A DNA stretch of 12,341 nucleotides from NCBI GenBank assembly GCA_016763735.1, contig JAESTE010000079.1:1-12341 (forward strand), given 5' to 3'. The notes below the pieces were generated by a model that was not told the DNA's origin, did no database searches, and saw nothing but the letters and a program-made list of their open reading frames with translations. The position numbers and the translations under genes are program-made. This DNA comes from Nitrospinaceae bacterium. Lineage in GTDB: Bacteria > Nitrospinota > Nitrospinia > Nitrospinales > VA-1. Positions 7,642 through 12,341 of the stretch are shown here, in pieces; the stretch's first letter is position 1; the number at the start of each line of letters is the position of its first letter.

Positions 7642-8641
7642 ATTGTTTGAGGAAGCGGAGATCGTTTTCGAAAAACAGGCGGATGTCGTTGATGCCGAAC
7701 TTCAACATGGCAATGCGCTCGATGCCGAGACCAAAAGCAAACCCGGTCCACTTTTCAGAATCGTAACCAACAGACTTAAACACAGCGGGGTCGACCATCC
7801 CCGCACCAAGAATTTCCAACCAACCTGTTTGCGAACAGACACGGCACCCTTTACCGCTGCACATCACACATTGGATATCGACTTCAGCACTGGGGCAGGT
7901 GAACGGAAAAAAACTGGGACGGAAGCGGATTTTTGTGTCTTTACCAAAAACCTCTTGCAGGAAAATATTCATGATGCCCTTCAAGTGACTGAAAGACACG
8001 CCTTCATCAACCATCAAACCTTCAATCTGATGAGACATAGGAGTGTGCGAGACATCTGAATCGCATCGATAAACTTTCCCCGGAGCGATGATGCGTAACG
8101 GCGGCTCGCGGTTTTCCATCACGTGAATTTGAACTGGGGATGTGTGGGTGCGCAAAACAGTTTCGTCTTCTATGTAGAACGTGTCTTGCATGTCCCTCGC
8201 CGGGTGGTCTTTGGGAATGTTCAGTGCTTCAAAATTATAATAATCGGTTTCAATTTCTGGCCCCTCTTCTACCTGGAATCCTAACCCGAAAAAAATGGAA
8301 GTGATTTCTTCCATAACCTGAGTGATGGGGTGCAACGTTCCGGTCAGCTCTTTCCTTCCCGGTAAGGTTGTATCGAAAGTATCTTCAGGTTTGCCAACAG
8401 ATTTGGAACCAAGCGTTTTGTTATTTATCTCCTGCTCGACATGTTGCTTGAGCAGGTTGATATCTTTTCCAAGCTTGGGCTTTTCTTCGGCAGAAGCGTT
8501 GCGTAAGTCTTTCATCAGACCCTGCAACGAACCTTTCTTGCCAAGAAAGTCTATTCGTATTTGTTCGAGTTGTTTGGGGTCGGCGACGGAGTTCAGACGG
8601 GAATCGAAATCCTGACGGAGTTTGTTAATGATTTCAATCAT
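7628..8641 (-). CDS. pheS: Phenylalanyl-tRNA synthetase alpha subunit
   Basis: Catalytic alpha subunit of PheRS, 337 residues, full length. An N-terminal coiled-coil tRNA-binding region (about 1-90) is followed by the class II core. Motif 1 starts at HPITQVMEEI (104-113). Motif 2 lies within VYRCDSDVSHTPMSHQIEGL (190-209). Motif 3 is GFAFGLGIERIAML (300-313), with the usual Ala302 in the phenylalanine pocket. Four cysteines (C258, C261, C266, C269) in CVMCSGKGCRVC form a zinc-knuckle-like insert, which I recall from other bacterial PheS proteins. Three positions differ from the consensus I know: C192 for Asn, S203 for Phe, and C249 for Glu in FPFTEPSAEV. The gene ends inside a dispersed repeat. 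pheT is not next to it, so the beta subunit must be encoded elsewhere. Confidence 0.95.
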   Translation of the reverse strand: MIEIINKLRQDFDSRLNSVADPKQLEQIRIDFLGKKGSLQGLMKDLRNASAEEKPKLGKDINLLKQHVEQEINNKTLGSKSVGKPEDTFDTTLPGRKELTGTLHPITQVMEEITSIFFGLGFQVEEGPEIETDYYNFEALNIPKDHPARDMQDTFYIEDETVLRTHTSPVQIHVMENREPPLRIIAPGKVYRCDSDVSHTPMSHQIEGLMVDEGVSFSHLKGIMNIFLQEVFGKDTKIRFRPSFFPFTCPSAEVDIQCVMCSGKGCRVCSQTGWLEILGAGMVDPAVFKSVGYDSEKWTGFAFGLGIERIAMLKFGINDIRLFFENDLRFLKQFPAL

Positions 8642-8655
8642 TCGGATTTCCGACT

Positions 8656-8676
8656 AACACCCCTTTGAAAAGGGGC
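8656..8676. repeat. Short palindrome between rplT and pheS
   Basis: ACACCCCTTTGAAAAGGGGCG holds CCCCTTT and AAAGGGG arms around a 2-base centre. It resembles the CCCTCTTT-CTA-AAAGAGGG palindrome at 11835-11858 and is probably another degenerate dispersed repeat. It lies just before the pheS start; without a T-tract it is not a convincing terminator. Confidence 0.45.
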
Positions 8677-8719
8677 GGATTCGGTTTTAATGCCCGGTGC
8701 ATTTTTCAGCTCGAAAATA

Positions 8720-9076
8720 TTAAGCGAGTTGCGCGCGGGCAGTCTGGGTCAGGGATTTAAAGGTTTCCTGATTATTAATGGCGAGGTCAGATAGCATTTT
8801 TCGATCCACTTGGATGTCGGCTTTTTTCAAGCCATACATGAACTGACTGTAATTCATTCCTTGTGCTCTTACCGCAGCGTTGATACGAGCAATCCAAAGT
8901 CGTCGAAATTCGCGCTTGCGATTTTTACGATCGCGGTAGGCATAACAAAGACCATGCTCAACAGCTTCCCGAGCTTTACGGAATGCGGTGCTGCGTACAC
9001 TCCGATAACCTTTGGCCATCTTTAATATTTTTTTTCGTCTTTTTCGGGAAATGGTCCCGTTTACTGCACGTGGCAT
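8720..9076 (-). CDS. rplT: 50S ribosomal protein L20
   Basis: Ribosomal protein L20, 118 residues, usual length. It binds 23S rRNA early in 50S assembly and in several bacteria represses its own operon. The start MPRAVNG, the very basic N-terminal helix (RKRRKKILKMAKGY), the AYRDRKNRKREFRRLWIARI block and the NAAVRAQGMNYSQFMYGLKK region are diagnostic. The ATG has AGGAG nine bases upstream. It follows rpmI in the conserved infC-rpmI-rplT order, with a 72-base gap that contains a dispersed repeat. Confidence 0.98.
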   Translation of the reverse strand: MPRAVNGTISRKRRKKILKMAKGYRSVRSTAFRKAREAVEHGLCYAYRDRKNRKREFRRLWIARINAAVRAQGMNYSQFMYGLKKADIQVDRKMLSDLAINNQETFKSLTQTARAQLA

Positions 9077-9133
9077 CTTAAAGTTCTCCTGTTTTTCATC
9101 GTAACCACCCAGCTCTCTTCCAAGAAAGCTGCG

Positions 9134-9150
9134 CCCCTCGCTAGAGGGTT
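9134..9150. repeat. Dispersed palindromic repeat at the rpmI stop codon
   Basis: CCCCTCGCTAGAGGGTT has CCCTC / GAGGG arms and loop GCTA. It matches the cores at 817-838 and 7619-7641 in the same orientation. Its end overlaps the rpmI stop TAA (9151-9149) and it fills part of the rpmI-rplT gap. No T-tract follows, so it does not look like a terminator. Confidence 0.6.
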
Positions 9151-9343
9151 AGTAAGGTATTAATACTTTAATGCGTTTCGCATCGCTCGCTGCCATGATG
9201 CTGGATTTACGCAAATTTCTTTTTCGCTTTGTTGTTTTGCTCGTCAGAATATGGCTGGTGAAAGCACTATTTCTGCGAATTTTACCGCTGCCTGTTCTTT
9301 TAAACCTTTTGGCAGCTCCTTTGTTCGTTTTCATTTTTGGCAT
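9149..9343 (-). CDS. rpmI: 50S ribosomal protein L35
   Basis: Ribosomal protein L35, 64 residues, usual length. Diagnostic features are MPKMKTNKGAAKRFKRTGSG at the N-terminus, the basic middle (HILTSKTTKRKRNLRK) and the end KRIKVLIPY. It starts 11 bases after the infC stop, with the purine run AAGAGAG about seven bases upstream of the ATG and partly over the infC stop region. Tight spacing points to coupled expression with infC. Confidence 0.97.
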   Translation of the reverse strand: MPKMKTNKGAAKRFKRTGSGKIRRNSAFTSHILTSKTTKRKRNLRKSSIMAASDAKRIKVLIPY

Positions 9344-9354
9344 TGCAAACTCTC

Positions 9355-10029
9355 TTATTCGTTATTTGGCACCACAGCTTCGGTGCTGGGTTCTGCCGAT
9401 GCTGCCTGGGTTTCAGGTACATCTGTTTTTACTTCGGTTTTATCTACTGCTAGTTGCGGGGCTTCGGTTTTTTCTACTGCCGGCTTAGGGTTTTTTGAAG
9501 GGCTCCCCTTTTTCGTCTTAAAAGATTTAGGGGCCAGTATCATAACCAGAGTACGGCCTTCCTGTTTTGCTGTTTGTTCAATAACAGCTATATCTTCTGT
9601 TTGCTTGGCGACCCGCTCTAAAACTCTCTGCCCGAACTCACGGTGAACAATTTCTCGTCCTTTAAAGAAAATAACAACTTTCGCCTTGTCGCCAGCTTCA
9701 AGAAACCGTTGTACATGTTTCAACTTGAAATCGAAGTCATGTTGATCGGTGTTAGGCCGGAACTTAACTTCCTTAACATGAACAATTTTCTGATTCTTTT
9801 TAGCCTCGTGGGCCTTTTTGCTGGCCTTGTACTTATGCTTACCGTAATCCATGATACGGCAAACCGGCGGGTTGGAATTAGCTGCTACCTCTACGAGGTC
9901 CATATCCCGGTCCTCCGCCATACTGAGGGCTTCTTCCGTGGGTATGGTGCCCAAGTGTTCCCCATCGTCTCCGATAACAGACACTTCCTTTACTCGGATC
10001 ATTTTATTAATGCGCTGTTTCTTGTTAAT
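9355..10029 (-). CDS. infC: Translation initiation factor IF-3, probable ATT start, extended C-terminal tail
   Basis: IF3 binds the 30S subunit and checks start codon and initiator tRNA. Starting at the ATG at 10002 the protein would begin MIRVKEV, losing the conserved N-terminal RINxxIR. In frame upstream, ATT at 10029-10027 followed by NKKQRINK restores it, directly after an in-frame TAA (10032-10030). A purine-rich run GGGAAG (10041-10036) lies six bases before that ATT, while nothing similar precedes the ATG. An ATT start for infC is known from Escherichia coli, where it allows autoregulation. The product is then 224 residues. The N-domain (NPPVCRIMDYGKHKY) and the C-domain (KEVKFRPNTDQHDF, VVIFFKGREIVHREFG) are standard. 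After ILAPK comes an unusual tail of about 57 residues rich in K, P, A, E and T, with AVEKTE / AVDKTE repeated. The gene starts 31 bases after thrS. Confidence 0.95.
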   Translation of the reverse strand: MNKKQRINKMIRVKEVSVIGDDGEHLGTIPTEEALSMAEDRDMDLVEVAANSNPPVCRIMDYGKHKYKASKKAHEAKKNQKIVHVKEVKFRPNTDQHDFDFKLKHVQRFLEAGDKAKVVIFFKGREIVHREFGQRVLERVAKQTEDIAVIEQTAKQEGRTLVMILAPKSFKTKKGSPSKNPKPAVEKTEAPQLAVDKTEVKTDVPETQAASAEPSTEAVVPNNE

Positions 10030-10041
10030 TTAAAACTTCCC
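10027..10041 (-). promoter_or_regulatory. Probable infC initiation site: GGGAAG plus ATT start codon
   Basis: The purine run GGGAAG (10041-10036), a 6-base spacer and ATT (10029-10027) together form the likely infC ribosome entry site. The in-frame TAA at 10032-10030 limits the start to this ATT, a second ATT at 10011-10009 or the ATG at 10002; only the first has a purine run at proper spacing and gives a full IF3 N-terminus. Confidence 0.6.
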
Positions 10042-10060
10042 TATTCAAAAAAAATATTTA

Positions 10061-11814
10061 TCAATCGTCTGAATCAATCGTCCGGTTCTCTACGGCTTCA
10101 TTGACTTCATCCAAAAATGTCTTCAAATCAAGAGTTCGCGTTTCCTTCGATCGCCGCCTGCGAACGCCTAAAGTGGAAGATTCCACTTCTTTATCCCCTA
10201 AAACAATCATATAAGGGATCTTCTGTAATTGGGCCTCGCGTATCTTGAACCCAATCTTCTCATTTCGCAAGTCTTTTTCTACACGAACACCTGATTCTTC
10301 AAGTTGTTGGGCTATTTTATCGGCATAATCGGCATGATTATCGGTGATTGGCAGCAAAACAACCTGAACTGGAGCCAACCATAAAGGGAACGCCCCCGCA
10401 TAATGCTCAATCAGACAACCAAAAAACCGCTCCAATGAACCCATTAGTGCGCGATGCAGCATTATCGGTTGATGGCGTTGACCATCTTCCTCAATATAGC
10501 TGATATCAAACTTTTCGGGTAGGTTAAAATCTACCTGCACCGTCGAAACCTGCCAATAACGATTGAGACTGTCTTTTATTTTAATATCGATCTTCGGACC
10601 ATAAAAAACACCTTCGCCTGGGTCCACTTCAAAATCCAGCTTCTTATTGTTCAATGCGGTTTCCAAAGCTTTCGTTGCAGACTCCCAGCCTTCATCCGAA
10701 CCAACATATTTTTCTGGACGCGTACTCAAATAAATTTTGTATTCGTGAAATCCAAACGACTGCAAAATATAAAGGATGAGATCGAGAATCTTGGTGATCT
10801 CTTCTTCAATCTGCGAAGGGCGACAGAAAAGATGCGCGTCATCCTGCGTGAACCCACGCACCCGTAACAGGCCGTGCAAAACGCCGGAACGTTCGTAGCG
10901 ATAAACCGTTCCCAGTTCTGCGAAACGAATAGGCAGGTCACGGTAGCTTCGCAATTTTGTTTTGTATATCTGAATATGGAAAGGACAGTTCATCGGCTTC
11001 AAAACATATTCCCTGCCTTCAACATCCATATTAGAGAACATGTTGTCTTTATAGAATTCCGTGTGACCGCTGGTTTCCCATAAATCTATTTTCGCCGTAT
11101 GCGGACTGATGACCATCTCGTAGCCATGCTTGAAATGTTCCTTCTTCCAGAAATCTTCCATCAGGTGGCGAATGCGCGCGCCCTTTGGATGCCAGAGAAT
11201 GAGGCCGGGTCCAACTTCATCCGAAACAGAAAACAGGTCAAGCTCTTTTCCAAGTTTACGGTGATCGCGTTTCTTCGCTTCTTCCAGACGTTTCAGGTAA
11301 ACCCGCAATTCCTTTTCCGTATTCCAAGCCGTTCCATAAATGCGTTGCAGAACAGGGTTGCGCTCATCCCCGCGCCAGTAGGCAGATGAAGTGTTCAGCA
11401 GCTTGAATGCTTTAATTTTTTTTGTAGACTCGACATGCGGCCCACCGCAAAGGTCACCCCAGTCGCCTTGCGTGTAAAGCGAAATCGGTTCGTTGGGGTC
11501 GATCCCTTCAATGATCTCGACTTTGAACGTCTCGCCCATGTCGCTGAATTTTTTTATCGCCTCTTCACGAGATATCTCACTACGCACAATGGGGGTATCT
11601 GCGGCGGCAAGTTCTTTCATACGCTTTTCGATTTTCTCCAAGTCTTCAGGAACAAAAGCTTCTTTGCGAGAAAAGTCGTAGAAGAAACCATCTTCTATTA
11701 CGGGACCAATGTGACCTGCGTTCCAGGAAAAAGTTCTTGAACCGCCTGCGCCATTAAGTGCGCACAACTGTGACGAATGGTTTCGAGTTCGCTGGGATTT
11801 TCGTTAGGAATCAT
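10061..11814 (-). CDS. thrS: Threonyl-tRNA synthetase without TGS domain, with an apparent one-base frameshift near the 5' end
   Basis: Class II synthetase that charges tRNA-Thr. From the ATG at 11814, one frame reads MIPNENPSELETIRHSCAHL and on to GTQVT (35 residues), then runs into TAA. The frame one base back continues at 11710 with IGPVIEDGFFYDF to the stop at 10061. Joined, they give 584 residues matching the family without a break, so one base seems missing at about 11708-11712 (ACATTGG where ACAATTGG is expected). In the joined numbering, editing-site residues are H15, H19, C123 and H127; zinc ligands are C277, H328 and H454; motif 3 is HRALMGSLERFFG; the anticodon-binding domain starts at about 480. 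The N-terminal TGS domain (about 60 residues) is absent, and an in-frame TAG at 11832-11830 excludes a longer start. The Shine-Dalgarno is weak. A sequencing error, a real mutation or recoding are the options. Confidence 0.93.
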
Positions 11815-11834
11815 TTTTCTTAAAAGTTTCTAGA

Positions 11835-11858
11835 GCCCCCTCTTTCTAAAAGAGGGCT
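11835..11858. repeat. Dispersed palindrome upstream of thrS
   Basis: The plus strand has CCCTCTTT, loop CTA, AAAGAGGG, a perfect 8-bp stem (11839-11857) flanked by AGCC and GGCT. It lies about 20 bases before the thrS ATG, inside its probable leader, and resembles the palindrome at 8656-8676. The hairpin could form in the thrS mRNA. Confidence 0.6.
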
Positions 11859-11893
11859 GGGGTGATTCACATTTATTTGTTTTCGACAAAGGC

Positions 11894-11968
11894 AACCCCC
11901 TCTATCCCCCTTATCAGGGGGAAGCATATTTAAATGTCCCCCCCTGATAAGGGGGGATTAGGGGGGTT
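11894..11968. repeat. 75-bp bipartite inverted repeat (REP/MITE-like element)
   Basis: The left arm, 11894-11921, begins AACCCCCTCTATCCCC and contains CCCCC-TTATCA-GGGGG. The right arm, 11938-11968, contains CCCCCTGATAAGGGGG and ends TTAGGGGGGTT. The arms are near-perfect reverse complements around an AT-rich centre (AAGCATATTTAAATGT), and each arm is itself palindromic. This is the architecture of REP pairs or very small non-coding mobile elements. It has no coding capacity and lies in the thrS leader region. Confidence 0.75.
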
Positions 11969-11980
11969 AAATAATTACCC

Positions 11981-11998
11981 TCGGGCGACGAGGCCCGA
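11981..11998. other. GC-rich hairpin in the thrS leader region
   Basis: TCGGGC-GACGAG-GCCCGA forms a perfect 6-bp stem. On the minus strand it comes right after the T-tract of the hairpin at 11998-12028 and has no T-tract of its own. It could be a structured leader element or part of a composite terminator region; its function is unknown. Confidence 0.4.
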
Positions 11999-12028
11999 AA
12001 AAAAGCACCATGCATATCAGCATGATGC
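11998..12028 (-). terminator. Rho-independent terminator, probably of the truncated tRNA gene
   Basis: On the minus strand, GCATCATGC (12028-12020) pairs with GCATGGTGC (12013-12005) over a 6-base loop: 9 bp including one G-U. Seven T residues follow directly (12004-11998). It starts about 34 bases after the end of the tRNA fragment, the normal place for a tRNA terminator. It lies upstream of thrS, so it would isolate thrS from transcription entering from the right. Confidence 0.7.
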
Positions 12029-12031
12029 CTG

Positions 12032-12037
12032 ATTATA
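12032..12037 (-). promoter_or_regulatory. Possible -10 box (TATAAT) upstream of thrS
   Basis: A perfect TATAAT on the minus strand lies between the tRNA fragment and the terminator. The -35 position holds only a T-run (about 12055-12060, TTTTTT or TTTTTC at 16-17 bases). Transcripts starting near 12025 would lack the first bases of the terminator stem and might escape it. The match may be chance in an AT-rich stretch. Confidence 0.3.
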
Positions 12038-12061
12038 ATACAAATAAGTCTTTGAAAAAAT

Positions 12062-12103
12062 TAGGCACGGGCGGTTTCGAACCGCCGACCCCTTGCGTGT
12101 CGA
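12062..12103 (-). pseudogene. 3'-half fragment of a tRNA gene, best fit tRNA-Val(GAC); attachment-site-like
   Basis: Read on the minus strand, this fits tRNA positions 32 to 73: anticodon loop remnant with GAC at positions 34-36, 3' anticodon strand GCAAG, variable loop GGGTC, T-arm GGCGG-TTCGAAA-CCGCC (perfect 5-bp stem), acceptor strand CGTGCCT and discriminator A. No CCA is encoded. The 5' half is missing: the bases beyond 12103 do not pair with the anticodon 3' strand, the invariant U at position 33 is C, no D-arm is present, and no AGGCACG-like acceptor partner occurs at the right distance. A 3' tRNA fragment breaking in the anticodon loop is the classic product of tyrosine-recombinase integration into a tRNA gene. 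The chromosome side would be to the left and the element to the right. Confidence 0.75.
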
Positions 12104-12341
12104 GAAGGTTTAATTGTCTTGGTTTTAGTCGCTTATTCTAAATTTGCCACAGTATTGTCACATAGAATTTATTGATTATTTACAATGACTTAATGAAGAG
12201 GCAACGCCTTCAGAATTGTCAATACCTAGGGGTGACCCCTTGTCATTTTAGCATTTTAAATTCATTCTATATCAAAGGGTTGGGACGTGTTTTTGTTAAA
12301 AAATCATGTGCATAGGAATAAGGCGAGGAAGGCTTTCGGCA
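12104..12341. other. Gene-free AT-rich region beyond the tRNA fragment, possible end of an integrated element
   Basis: No convincing gene was found on either strand. The region holds two TTGYCACA repeats 11 bases apart (12144-12151 and 12155-12162), a GAAG(A)GGC / GCCTTC hairpin near 12194-12210, and the 13-bp palindrome AGGGGTGACCCCT (12228-12240). A perfect TTGACA (12222-12217, minus strand) lies next to the palindrome. A short open frame on the minus strand enters from the right edge and stops at 12267, too short to identify. If the tRNA fragment is an att site, this is the inner end of the element. Confidence 0.45.
12144..12162. repeat. Two direct repeats TTGYCACA, 11 bases apart
   Basis: TTGCCACA (12144-12151) and TTGTCACA (12155-12162) are direct repeats with an 11-base period, about one helical turn, some 40 bases from the tRNA fragment. 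Short spaced repeats next to an att core are typical of integrase or excisionase arm sites. The two copies may also be coincidental. Confidence 0.4.

Noticed and set aside
7586..8059. 157-residue open frame on the plus strand
   Set aside because: Antisense to pheS and to its downstream repeat; composition is typical of a shadow frame.
10061..11767. thrS starting at the TTG at 11767 (568 residues)
   Set aside because: Its first 19 residues (MCALNGAGGSR...) do not resemble ThrRS, while the other frame across the same bases encodes the conserved HSCAHLMAQAV; a frameshift explains both.
11894..11968. CRISPR repeats
   Set aside because: The repeats are inverted, not regularly spaced direct repeats, and no spacers are present.
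11981..11998. Hairpin 11981-11998 as an intrinsic terminator
   Set aside because: The A/T run lies on the wrong side: on the minus strand the T-tract precedes the stem, on the plus strand it is followed by A residues.
11815..12061. T-box or threonine-type riboswitch in the thrS leader
   Set aside because: No T-box antiterminator sequence or specifier loop could be found; the structure present is repeat palindromes and a tRNA terminator.
12062..12140. Complete tRNA gene on the minus strand
   Set aside because: T-arm, variable loop and 3' acceptor strand fit, but the D-arm, 5' acceptor strand and a pairing anticodon stem are missing.
12267..12341. Minus-strand open frame entering from the right edge (possible integrase C-terminus)
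   Set aside because: Only about 24 codons are visible, with no recognisable motif; it cannot be called a gene from this window.

Overview
This window carries a single-strand run of bacterial genes, all on the minus strand. The organism looks like a Gram-negative, respiratory bacterium with c-type cytochromes, type IV pili and sigma-54-dependent regulation. The combination fits environmental lineages of the Nitrospinota or delta-proteobacterial kind, but nothing here fixes the taxon.

Read in the direction of transcription (right to left), the window starts with about 240 gene-free bases (12104-12341). These end at a 3'-half fragment of a tRNA gene (12062-12103, best read as tRNA-Val with anticodon GAC). 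A terminator-like hairpin and a cluster of dispersed inverted repeats follow. The tRNA fragment has no 5' half and looks like the distal attachment site of an integrated element that continues beyond the right edge.

Next is a translation cluster: thrS, infC, rpmI, rplT, pheS. thrS lacks the N-terminal TGS domain and has an apparent one-base deletion near its 5' end. infC appears to start at an ATT codon 27 bases upstream of its first ATG, and IF3 carries an unusual C-terminal tail. pheT does not follow pheS. Instead there are two multihaem cytochrome c genes: a membrane-anchored five-haem protein of the cytochrome c554 type, and a secreted three-haem protein with an internal duplication.

The left part is a type IV pilus assembly cluster: pilB (extension ATPase), a NtrB/PilS-like sensor kinase, a NtrC/PilR-like sigma-54 activator overlapping the kinase gene by 11 bases, and pilC (platform protein, cut by the left edge). 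No pilT lies between pilB and pilC. The kinase/regulator pair sits where it could control pilus genes.

Short dispersed palindromic repeats lie in many of the intergenic gaps. One family sits at or just past the stop codons of the response regulator, pheS and rpmI. I saw no CRISPR array, insertion sequence or obvious defence system. The most noteworthy points are the att-like tRNA fragment with adjacent repeats, the thrS frameshift, the infC start codon, the cytochrome pair and the pil/two-component arrangement.
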